Below are positions 8,144-15,011 of a stretch of DNA of 64,000 nucleotides, in pieces. Origin of the DNA: Pseudoalteromonas haloplanktis ATCC 14393 (GTDB taxonomy: Bacteria > Pseudomonadota > Gammaproteobacteria > Enterobacterales > Alteromonadaceae); NCBI RefSeq assembly GCF_000238355.1, contig NZ_AHCA01000014.1, positions 1 through 64,000 of the forward strand. Reading direction: 5' to 3'. The notes under the pieces are model-generated. The model ran no database searches. It had not been told where the DNA came from and saw only the letters and a list, made by a program, of their open reading frames with translations. The position numbers were made by a program, and so were the translations under genes. The first letter of the stretch is position 1, and every line of letters starts with the position of its first letter.

Positions 8144-8773
8144 TTACTGTTCAGATACCGATTTCACGGCTGCTAATAATAAGTTTTCGGTTAAGCGAAC
8201 CTTGTAATTTGGGTTTGCATACTGAAAATGCACCAAGCCTTTTTTATCAATTACAAAAACGGCTGGAACCGGTAAGGCGACCTTTGCTTTGCCATCAAGA
8301 GACACAAAATTAACCCCTAATTTATTGCGGTAAATGGTTGCTGTTTTATCATCGAGATAAAAAGCTAAGCCAAGTGCTTGGCTTAAAATCAGACTATCGT
8401 CAGATAGTAACTGATAGTTTGGTGAATCAATTTTACTTTCAGCCAGCTTTTCAGGGCTATCAGGTGAAACCGCGATAATTTGTGCGCCTAATTCCGCTAG
8501 CTCAGCTTCAATTTTTTGTACATTAGCCAGTTGCTTAGAGCAGTATGGGCACCAATCACCACGGTATACGATTAAAACAGTGGTTTTTTCTGCGAAGCGT
8601 TCAGCTAAAACAACATTGTTACCGTCTTTATCTTTTAGCGTTAAAGCTGGAATTGTTAAGCCGGGCATTAAAGGGCTAACTTTTTCAGCAGCAGAGGCAA
8701 TATTGGTTGCAGTCGCAGCATTAGCAAAGCTTGCCACAAAGAATGTGCATGCAAGTACAATAGATTTAAACAT
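8144..8773 (-). CDS. Secreted peroxiredoxin-like (AhpC/TSA family) protein
   Basis: 209 residues from the ATG at 8773, chosen because AAGGTGG sits just upstream and because it places a normal signal peptide (MFKSIVLACTFFVASFANA) at the N-terminus. The longer frame would bury that signal. The mature protein has the redoxin fold with the active-site segment YRGDWCPYCSKQL (thioredoxin-like CPYC). It continues VSPDSPEKLAESK and a C-terminal beta strand (PAVFVIDKKG). It likely reduces peroxides or protein thiols in the periplasm. It is monocistronic, convergent with yacL. Confidence 0.85.
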   Translation of the reverse strand: MFKSIVLACTFFVASFANAATATNIASAAEKVSPLMPGLTIPALTLKDKDGNNVVLAERFAEKTTVLIVYRGDWCPYCSKQLANVQKIEAELAELGAQIIAVSPDSPEKLAESKIDSPNYQLLSDDSLILSQALGLAFYLDDKTATIYRNKLGVNFVSLDGKAKVALPVPAVFVIDKKGLVHFQYANPNYKVRLTENLLLAAVKSVSEQ

Positions 8774-8849
8774 AGACCACCTTATTTCAGTTATTTTAAT
8801 AGTGAAGTTTACAGAGTAACAGTACAAAGCTTTTCCTCCAATACGCTCC

Positions 8850-8878
8850 TTGAGCTGATTTGTGTATACCTGTACTAT
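8850..8878 (+). promoter_or_regulatory. Sigma-70 promoter of the dUTPase gene
   Basis: TTGAGC (8850-8855), 17 nt spacer, TACTAT (8873-8878). The ATG is at 8912. Confidence 0.6.
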
Positions 8879-8911
8879 TAACCGTAATTAAATAGAGTAA
8901 CTGGGATCGAA

Positions 8912-9535
8912 ATGTCTGCCAATTTAAATAAACTAGTGGTGATGCTAGAAATGCAAAATGCCATGAATACCAAAGTTCATGAACAGTGGTTTAGCCAAGG
9001 GTTTGAGTGGTATCGCGCGATCTGGGTTGAATGTGCTGAAATGCTTGATCACTACGGTTGGAAGTGGTGGAAAAAGCAAACACCAGATACAGAGCAAGTG
9101 ATTCTAGAGCTTGTCGATATTTTTCACTTTGGTTTATCACTACGAATCGACGGAGTAACCAGTTACACCGAGCTGGCTAAGCAGCTTGAGCAACAGTTAA
9201 GCGCACCGCAACAAGCCAATGATTTTAAACAGACGCTAGAAATTTTAGCAGCATCAGCGGTTGCTGATAAAACCTTTAATGCGGCTGCTTTTGCAGGTTG
9301 TATGGCGCAAATAGGCATGGATATTGATGACTTATATCGTGGCTATGTTGGTAAAAATACACTTAATTTCTTCCGCCAAGATCATGGTTATAAGGATGGT
9401 AGCTATATTAAAGTTTGGCATGGTCAAGAAGATAACGAGCATTTAGTCGAGGTGGTAAAGAGCCTTGATACTGAGCATGCTGATTTCGCAAAGCTTGTTT
9501 ACCAAGGCTTAGAGGCTCGCTACCCGAAAAGCTAG
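8912..9535 (+). CDS. Dimeric-type dUTP diphosphatase (all-alpha NTP pyrophosphatase)
   Basis: 207 residues, helical. The metal-binding motifs of the all-alpha dUTPase_2 family are visible: WVECAEMLDHYGWKWWK and, further on, ILELVDIFHFGLSL, giving the ExxE...ExxD arrangement. The segment GKNTLNFFRQDHGYKDG is also typical of these enzymes. It converts dUTP to dUMP and pyrophosphate, keeping uracil out of DNA and feeding dTMP synthesis. It is unrelated in fold to the trimeric Dut of E. coli. The gene ends 4 nt into the 3' end of the convergent yrfG. It has its own predicted promoter. Confidence 0.88.
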   Translation: MSANLNKLVVMLEMQNAMNTKVHEQWFSQGFEWYRAIWVECAEMLDHYGWKWWKKQTPDTEQVILELVDIFHFGLSLRIDGVTSYTELAKQLEQQLSAPQQANDFKQTLEILAASAVADKTFNAAAFAGCMAQIGMDIDDLYRGYVGKNTLNFFRQDHGYKDGSYIKVWHGQEDNEHLVEVVKSLDTEHADFAKLVYQGLEARYPKS

Positions 9536-10182
9536 GGAAGCAGCGTGCGAAAATCAGTCACGTTTAAATAATCTCTGAGTTCATTGTGCGGTTGTTTGCT
9601 ATCAGGGTTAGCAACCGCCAATAAATGACCTATACCATACTCTTTAGCGGCATTTAGCACTGCTAAACTATCATCGACAAATAACGTTCGTTGTTTCTCA
9701 AAACCTAATTCTGCCTGTACTTGTTGCCATAATGGTTGGTGTTCTTTACTTACACCATATTGATGCGTTGAGATCACCCCATCGAGATAATTATCTATGT
9801 CGGTTTGCTCAAATTTGAGCATCACACTTTCTGGGTGCGCGTTGGTTAATAATATTAATTCTTTACCAGCTTTGCGTAGTGCCGTTAAAAACTCAGGCAC
9901 ATCGTCACGTACTTTGATCAAATGCTGGTGTTGGCGTTTTAGTTCCATGATTGGCAGGTTAAGTTGTTGTTCCCAGTACTCCAAGCAATACCACTGAATT
10001 TGCCCGCTGACTGCTTGATAGCGTTTGAGAATATCTGCTTGGGCCATTGCTAAACTGATATTTTTAGCAATGGCGAGTTGCTCGGGGATCACCGTTAGCC
10101 AAAAGTGATTATCAAAATGGAGATCGAGTAAAGTACCATCCATATCTAACAGTACTGTATCGATTTTCGACCAATTTAGCAT
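9532..10182 (-). CDS. yrfG: GMP/IMP nucleotidase YrfG (HAD family)
   Basis: 216 residues. HAD motif I is DTVLLDMDGTLLDL (nucleophile Asp within residues 12-17). Motif II is ILLTNAH, with a conserved Lys in YGVSKEHQPLW, and motif III is TLFVDDSLAVLNAA. Line-by-line resemblance to E. coli YrfG is high (FDNHFW, WYCLEYWEQQL). It dephosphorylates purine nucleoside monophosphates in the cytoplasm. It lies divergent from nudE, which is also its neighbourhood in E. coli, supporting orthology. It overlaps the dUTPase stop by 4 nt. Confidence 0.92.
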   Translation of the reverse strand: MLNWSKIDTVLLDMDGTLLDLHFDNHFWLTVIPEQLAIAKNISLAMAQADILKRYQAVSGQIQWYCLEYWEQQLNLPIMELKRQHQHLIKVRDDVPEFLTALRKAGKELILLTNAHPESVMLKFEQTDIDNYLDGVISTHQYGVSKEHQPLWQQVQAELGFEKQRTLFVDDSLAVLNAAKEYGIGHLLAVANPDSKQPHNELRDYLNVTDFRTLLP

Positions 10183-10237
10183 AGGAATTTCATCTCATAG
10201 GGTTTATTATTAAACTAACTGCCATGATAGCAAATTA

Positions 10238-10816
10238 ATGCCAATGACACAGAAAAAGCACCCAACACCACCACAAATTCTTAGCTGCGAAGTGGTTGCT
10301 AAAAGCCGCCTATTTACGGTGGAATCACTTGAGCTTAAGTTTTCAAATGACGAACAGCGTCAATATGAGCGGATCCGCGGCGGTGGCCGAGGCGCAGTAA
10401 TGATTGTGCCATTAACCACTGACAATGAATTATTGTTGGTACGTGAATACTGCGCAGGCACTAATGACTATCAACTTGGTTTCCCGAAAGGACTAATTGA
10501 CCCAGGTGAAACTCCTGAGCAAGCCGCTAATCGAGAGTTAAAAGAAGAAGTGGGCTTCGGTGCTGAGCAATTACAAACACTGAAAACAGTGTCTATGGCG
10601 CCCAGTTATTTTAATGCCACTATGCACATACTGTTTGCTCAACAACTGTATCCTGAGGCTTTAGTAGGCGATGAGCCTGAAGCTTTAGTGGTTGTTAAGT
10701 GGCCATTAACTGATTGGCAGTCATTATTACAGCAATCCGATTTCACAGAAGCACGAAGCGTTGCAGCTTTGCTATTATTAACTAAGTATTTAGAAGTAGG
10801 AGCTGCGAATGATTGA
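10238..10816 (+). CDS. nudE: ADP compounds hydrolase NudE
   Basis: 192 residues with a complete Nudix box (GLIDPGETPEQAANRELKEE then VGFG) at about residues 86-108 and strong similarity to E. coli NudE (VAKSRLFTVESLEL, MAPSYFNATMHI). It hydrolyses ADP-ribose, Ap3A and NADH. An alternative start is the third codon (ATG at 10244). The last 8 nt overlap the start of cysQ, so the two genes are translationally coupled. nudE and cysQ are often paired in this order of bacteria, and both clear nucleotide by-products. Confidence 0.95.
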   Translation: MPMTQKKHPTPPQILSCEVVAKSRLFTVESLELKFSNDEQRQYERIRGGGRGAVMIVPLTTDNELLLVREYCAGTNDYQLGFPKGLIDPGETPEQAANRELKEEVGFGAEQLQTLKTVSMAPSYFNATMHILFAQQLYPEALVGDEPEALVVVKWPLTDWQSLLQQSDFTEARSVAALLLLTKYLEVGAAND

Positions 10817-11606
10817 ATTACTTGAGCCATGCATTGAACTTGCACAAAGTGCAGGTGCTGCAATTATGGCAATTTACAAGAAAGATGATATTGGCCAGCA
10901 AGAAAAGTCAGACCATACCCCCGTAACTAAAGCCGACTTAGCTGCTAATGATGTATTGGTTGCCGGGTTAAAAGCATTGGCGCCTGATATTCCTATCATG
11001 TCGGAAGAAACACCGATCCCAGCTTTAGCTGACAGACAAAACTGGCAGCGTTACTGGTTGCTCGATCCAATGGATGGCACAGGAGAGTTTATTTTAGAAA
11101 GCGGTGATTTTGCTGTTAATATCGCTCTGATTGAAAACAATCGCCCTGTACTTGGGGTGATCTATTGGCCTGCGAAAGAAACCACTTATTTTGCCAGTTA
11201 TCAAAATGGTGCCTTTAAGCGTATTGATGGTAAAGATCAACAAATTAATGTTGCTACTCCTGATAACCTAACCTTAGCGGTCAGCCGTCGCCAAAAGATT
11301 GAAGCAGTGAGTCAGTACCTGAATATGCAGTTTACCACGGTTGCTGTGGGGTCTTGCTCCCTAAAGGCTTGCATTGTCGCTGAAGGTAAAGCTGATTGTT
11401 TTTTACGAATAGGACCAACGGGTGAGTGGGATACGGGCGCATCGCAAATCATCGTTGAAGAAGCAGGTGGGTGTATTACTGATGCTGAGTTTAACCCGCT
11501 AACCTACAATCAGCGTGAGAGTACAGAGAACCCTGATTTTATAGTAATGGGTCACCCTGATTGGGAATGGCAAAAAATGATAAATCCACATCAAAGAGCT
11601 GTTTAA
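10809..11606 (+). CDS. cysQ: 3'(2'),5'-bisphosphate nucleotidase CysQ
   Basis: 265 residues of the inositol monophosphatase fold. The metal-site motifs are visible: MSEETP (Glu), LDPMDGTGEFI and the late WDTGASQIIVEEAGG. CysQ removes the 3'-phosphate from PAP (adenosine 3',5'-bisphosphate) made during sulfate assimilation. The start ATG lies inside nudE (8 nt overlap) after a GGAG-like SD. No strong terminator is seen after the stop before the tRNA promoter. Confidence 0.93.
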   Translation: MIELLEPCIELAQSAGAAIMAIYKKDDIGQQEKSDHTPVTKADLAANDVLVAGLKALAPDIPIMSEETPIPALADRQNWQRYWLLDPMDGTGEFILESGDFAVNIALIENNRPVLGVIYWPAKETTYFASYQNGAFKRIDGKDQQINVATPDNLTLAVSRRQKIEAVSQYLNMQFTTVAVGSCSLKACIVAEGKADCFLRIGPTGEWDTGASQIIVEEAGGCITDAEFNPLTYNQRESTENPDFIVMGHPDWEWQKMINPHQRAV

Positions 11607-11660
11607 TCGCTCTGTTTGTTTGCTTTTTGTGCGGTTAAACTGCTTTAAGTGGTTTAACAG

Positions 11661-11688
11661 TTGCATTCTAATTTGATTACTATATTAT
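11661..11688 (+). promoter_or_regulatory. Promoter of the initiator tRNA array
   Basis: TTGCAT at 11661-11666 and TATTAT at 11683-11688 (16 nt spacer) are followed by the GC-rich stretch GCGCTC. Such a discriminator is typical of stable-RNA promoters under stringent control. Confidence 0.55.
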
Positions 11689-11747
11689 AGCGCTCTCTTC
11701 GAAACAGGCTCGCAAATAACACGAAACTGTTAAGAAGAAATTACAGG

Positions 11748-11833
11748 CGCGGGATGGAGCAGAATGATAAATCATTCGCCGGACTGCTTAAACCTGAAGT
11801 CGAAGGTCGTCGGTTCAAATCCGGCTCTGGGAC
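11748..11833 (+). pseudogene. Decayed initiator tRNA (first in array)
   Basis: Begins with the exact tRNA-fMet start CGCGGGATGGAGCAG and keeps its T-arm (GGTCGTCGGTTCAAATCCGG). The D-loop and anticodon region are replaced by unrelated sequence and the 3' end reads TCTGGGACTCT instead of TCCCGCAACCA. The acceptor stem cannot form and no CCA is present. Confidence 0.75.
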
Positions 11834-11847
11834 TCTAAACATACAGG

Positions 11848-11924
<77 letters not shown>

Positions 11925-12005
11925 ATTCTTTTATTTAAGATTGGTGCTGTAAAACTCTAACTTAAGAGATTAAATTAAGTAGTCGATAGACTTAAAATAT
12001 ACAGG

Positions 12006-12082
<77 letters not shown>

Positions 12083-12129
12083 ATTTCCTTTAGAGGCTTG
12101 AGGTTACTGTAGAATGTAAGTTAAGGAAA

Positions 12130-12196
12130 AGCTTGTCGGTCTCAGCTCTTCATTAGCCAGCAAAGGTAGTCGTTTTAAATCCGGCTCCCGCAACCA
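12130..12196 (+). pseudogene. Decayed initiator tRNA between copies 2 and 3
   Basis: Keeps the D-arm-side word GCTTGTCGG and a full 3' end (AAATCCGGCTCCCGCAACCA). The anticodon arm is replaced by TCTCAGCTCTTCATTAGCCA, followed by GCAAAGG. No acceptor 5' strand is present, so it cannot fold as tRNA. Confidence 0.7.
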
Positions 12197-12263
12197 ATTT
12201 CCTTAGAGAGTTGGCTGACTTCTTTAATTAAGTAAGAAGTAAAATAACACTTAATATTTCAGG

Positions 12264-12340
<77 letters not shown>

Positions 12341-12368
12341 CTGAAATAAAAATAGTAATATTAAACAG

Positions 12369-12390
12369 ACACGCCTAAAGCGTGTTTTTT
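12369..12390 (+). terminator. Terminator after tRNA copy 3
   Basis: Stem ACACGC (12369-12374) and GCGTGT (12380-12385) followed by a T tract. An outer stem CAGAC/GTCTG encloses it. Confidence 0.85.
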
Positions 12391-12413
12391 ATGTCTGAAA
12401 TTCAGTGAAATAA

Positions 12414-12482
12414 ATAGCTCGTCGGTCTCAGCTCTACATTAGCCAGCAAAGGTCATCTATTTAAATCTGGCTCCCGCAACCA
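12414..12482 (+). pseudogene. Decayed initiator tRNA after copy 3
   Basis: Starts TAGCTCGTCGG, carries the same foreign middle (TCTCAGCTCTACATTAGCCA, then GCAAAGG) as the decayed copy at 12130-12196, and ends CTGGCTCCCGCAACCA. The shared middle shows that the two decayed copies descend from one altered tRNA and are not independent ruins. Confidence 0.7.
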
Positions 12483-12540
12483 CTGAAATAAAAATAGTAA
12501 TATTAAACAGACACGCCTAAAGCGTGTTTTTTTATGTCTG
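12483..12540 (+). repeat. Second copy of the tRNA-array terminator
   Basis: The sequence after the decayed tRNA repeats 12341-12410 nearly base for base, including the hairpin ACACGC (12511-12516) and GCGTGT (12522-12527) with T's. The tRNA end and its terminator were duplicated as one unit. Confidence 0.85.
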
Positions 12541-12564
12541 AAATTCAGTGAATCAAACTAAAAA

Positions 12565-12621
12565 GGCTCGCCGCTAACGGCATGGACTACTCCCCTTCGT
12601 AAGTTCAAGCTCTCGCAACTA
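12565..12621 (+). pseudogene. Heavily decayed tRNA-fMet remnant
   Basis: GGCTCGCCGC at the start and AAGTTCAAGCTCTCGCAACT at the end resemble the D-arm side and the T-arm/acceptor end of tRNA-fMet, with many changes. It is the most eroded member of the array. From about 12622 to 12900 no gene is visible. That stretch is AT-rich and contains a perfect palindrome at 12709-12723. Confidence 0.4.
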
Positions 12622-12708
12622 AATAAATTAATTCAGAATTTTCTAACGCGTTATGTGAGAGTTTCGGTTGCTATAGCTGAGGTTTTTTGCGAATTTAATA
12701 CTTCGTTA

Positions 12709-12723
12709 ATTCTGAGTCAGAAT
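12709..12723. promoter_or_regulatory. Perfect 15-base palindrome, possible operator
   Basis: ATTCTGAGTCAGAAT has two 7-base arms around a central G. It lies in the AT-rich gap before the exporter operon. It could bind a dimeric regulator; nothing else supports this. Confidence 0.3.
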
Positions 12724-12905
12724 GTCGTCAATAGTTTATTTTTATATTCCTTGGATCTGTATTTTTTATTATGGTGTCGCAATTGAGTATTATTAAAACA
12801 CATCATTAGTTTATGTTTTCTATTTACATTTAATTTCTTTTTGGGTACGTTGTTTGTGCTGACTGTATTAAGAGCTAATTAAAATAATATTAAAAGGATA
12901 AACAT

Positions 12906-13084
12906 ATGAAAAATTCATTGAGGAAATCATTATAGAAACACTTGAGCATGTACAGCTTCTGTCGATTATGCCTAAAAATTGAACGACCCATACACCATGC
13001 TCTGGTAAACGGTGTGTCACTATAACAACATGTTCACAACCCCTGAATTTCAATACCCGTTGTAACACTATAATAATTATATAA
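12906..13084 (+). pseudogene. Possible broken precursor-peptide gene ahead of the exporter operon
   Basis: An ATG at 12906 follows a strong SD (AAAGGA, 7-8 nt away) but the frame stops after nine codons. One extra A in the A-run at 12909-12913 would give MKKFIEEIIIETLEHVQLL, continuing to a TGA at 12980. The same frame then runs to 13084 and encodes a Thr- and Cys-rich stretch with four cysteines (CSGKRCVTITTC, later NTRC). This resembles a leader plus a disulfide- or thioether-prone core. Two lesions (one frameshift, one stop) must be assumed, so the gene is either dead or misread, or the pattern is chance. The next gene is a HlyD-type exporter adaptor. Confidence 0.3.
13069..13074 (+). promoter_or_regulatory. 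Possible -10 box before the exporter operon
   Basis: TATAAT at 13069-13074, 29 nt before the preferred hlyD start. No good -35 is seen at the right distance. Confidence 0.35.
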
Positions 13085-13102
13085 GCTTCAATGCAGGTAG
13101 TT

Positions 13103-14347
13103 ATGAAACAACATTTGACTATAAAAAAAAGAAAGACATTAAAAATTTATTTAATACCGATAGCAATCTTTCTTGTGATTGTCATTTTTTTTCACTGGTT
13201 AAAAAACGACACTATCCCTACGCAATATCTTAGACCTATTAAGGTAGGCTCTACAATTGAGAACCAAATTTTAAAAGGCATAGGTACAATACAGCCTACG
13301 CAAAGAGAACTTGTTTCTGCTCCCTCAGATGGCACCATAAAGTTGTTAAATATTCGCGAAGGGCAAACCATTAAACGTGGAGATATACTCGCAGAACTGA
13401 ATAACTATGACTTAGAACAGAAAATACACACTGCACAATTAGAATTACTAAATATTTCTTCTCAAGTATCTATCGATAAAAGTAATTTAGCAATACGACT
13501 ATCACAAGTTCAGTCTGAATTAGCAAATTCGGTCATGCAGCTTAAACAGCAAAAGCTTGAACTAAACGCAAACGAAGCGCTTGCAGAAAAAGGTATTATT
13601 TCATCTATTCGTTTTAAACAAAGCCGTATGCAATTTGAACAAAATGAATTAGAAGTTGAGGCTAAAAAAGCAGAGTTAGCTCTTTTTAAAGATGCCTACG
13701 AGCAGCAATTGCTCGCATACGATAATAAAATCAAACTTGCTCAAAATCAGCTTGAATATCTAAACAAAAAACAATCAAAATTGATTTTAACTGCTCAATT
13801 TGATGGCGTAATAAGTCAAAATAGCAGTAAACTGGGACAGGTTGTTAAACAAGGCCAGTCTTTATTTGAGTTGATAGAAACCAATAACTTATTAGCGAAG
13901 GTACAAGTTCCACAGTATTCTTCCGATCAATTAGAAAGAGGCCAAGCTGCTGAAATCATAACACCTTCGGGTCGCATTCAAGCAAAAGTGGATTATATAG
14001 ATACAGTCATTAGAAATGGCTCGATCAATGTTTTTCTTACGCTTAATTCAGTAACGCCTAATTGGCTTCGAAGCGACCAAGCAATTGAAGCGAATATCTA
14101 TACCGCACAGCAGCAAGCAACTTACAATATACAAAAACCAGATGATTTCAACGATTTCAAACATTGGAATATTTTTGAAGTTAACGCTAATAACCAAGCT
14201 GTACTTACTCGTATTAATTATCATGAAGTTGATGGTAGCCAATTGAGCTTTGCAGAAAAATTAAGTGGTAATTATGTGCTGCTGATACCTGATAAATATA
14301 CAAAGGAACACACAATAGACTTTAATCTAGGTTCATATCATGAGTAA
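13103..14347 (+). CDS. HlyD/MacA-type periplasmic adaptor of an ABC exporter
   Basis: 414 residues from the ATG at 13103, preferred over 13091 because GCAGGTAG lies 5-8 nt before it. One membrane segment (about residues 12-30) anchors a long periplasmic part. A lipoyl-like half (VSAPSDGTIKLLNIREGQ) is followed by a coiled coil at about residues 105-220. Then come the second lipoyl half (LTAQFDGVISQNSSKLGQVV) and beta-barrel domains. Adaptors of this type link an inner-membrane ABC permease to an outer-membrane channel. No TolC-like gene is present here, so a housekeeping one would be needed. The last 8 nt overlap the ATPase gene. Codon use is AT-rich compared with nearby core genes. Confidence 0.88.
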   Translation: MKQHLTIKKRKTLKIYLIPIAIFLVIVIFFHWLKNDTIPTQYLRPIKVGSTIENQILKGIGTIQPTQRELVSAPSDGTIKLLNIREGQTIKRGDILAELNNYDLEQKIHTAQLELLNISSQVSIDKSNLAIRLSQVQSELANSVMQLKQQKLELNANEALAEKGIISSIRFKQSRMQFEQNELEVEAKKAELALFKDAYEQQLLAYDNKIKLAQNQLEYLNKKQSKLILTAQFDGVISQNSSKLGQVVKQGQSLFELIETNNLLAKVQVPQYSSDQLERGQAAEIITPSGRIQAKVDYIDTVIRNGSINVFLTLNSVTPNWLRSDQAIEANIYTAQQQATYNIQKPDDFNDFKHWNIFEVNANNQAVLTRINYHEVDGSQLSFAEKLSGNYVLLIPDKYTKEHTIDFNLGSYHE

Positions 14348-15011
14348 ATCTTTAATAGTATTAGAAAATGTTTCATTTAAGTATTCTGGCAATACAAAAA
14401 ACACATTAGAAGACGTCAACTTCATCGTTAATAAAGGTGATTACATTGCTATTACTGGTACGTCTGGGAGCGGTAAAAGTACTCTACTTTCAATATTGGG
14501 GCTAATGAATAAACCTTCTAATGGCAATTACTTAATATCAGGGATAAATACTCAAGAATTAACAAATGACTCTATCGCAACGGTAAAAAATAGAGAGGTA
14601 GGTTTTGTGTTTCAAAATTTCAATTTGCTCAGTCACTTAACAGTATTTGATAACGTGGCGTTGCCATTAACTTATAATAATACAGTTAAACGAAGTGAGT
14701 ATAAAACTAAAGTAAAAGAAGCGCTTAAGCGAGTTGCGATGGAGGACTTTTTAAATAAAAAACCGAATCAGCTTTCAGGTGGTCAACAACAGCGTGTAGC
14801 AATTGCTAGGGCATTAATAAATCAACCGTCAATAATACTTGCGGATGAACCTACGGGAAATTTAGATTCTGACAATAGTCAGCTTGTTTATGAGCTTTTA
14901 GAACAATTAAATGAGCAAGGCAATACGATTTGCTTAATAACCCATGATGAAAATTATGCTAAGAATGCGAAATGCAGATTCCGTATGCATGATGGTAAGT
15001 TGATAGATTAA
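14340..15011 (+). CDS. MacB/LolD-type ABC ATPase
   Basis: 223 residues, a complete nucleotide-binding domain. Walker A is GTSGSGKST (about residues 38-46), the Q-loop is VFQNFNLLSHLTVFDNV, the signature is LSGGQQQR, Walker B is IILADEPTGNLDS and the H-loop is LITHD. The pattern LSHLTVFDNVALPL is typical of the exporter subfamily that pairs with FtsX/MacB permeases. It starts inside the adaptor gene and its stop codon directly abuts the permease ATG, so the three are translated as one unit. Confidence 0.93.
   Translation: MSKSLIVLENVSFKYSGNTKNTLEDVNFIVNKGDYIAITGTSGSGKSTLLSILGLMNKPSNGNYLISGINTQELTNDSIATVKNREVGFVFQNFNLLSHLTVFDNVALPLTYNNTVKRSEYKTKVKEALKRVAMEDFLNKKPNQLSGGQQQRVAIARALINQPSIILADEPTGNLDSDNSQLVYELLEQLNEQGNTICLITHDENYAKNAKCRFRMHDGKLID

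Noticed and set aside
12980..12982. TGA as a selenocysteine codon in the putative peptide
   Set aside because: No hairpin resembling a bacterial SECIS element directly after it, and no known selenoprotein of this kind.
12906..13020. Reading through the TAG at 12933 in the frame of the ATG at 12906, giving a short CRLC peptide
   Set aside because: Needs amber readthrough and gives no protein-like pattern; the neighbouring frame is richer in conserved-looking features.
12868..13068. A 66-codon minus-strand frame covering the gap before the exporter operon
   Set aside because: No SD, no recognisable family, and it is antisense to the SD-preceded plus-strand frame. Best explained as a chance frame.
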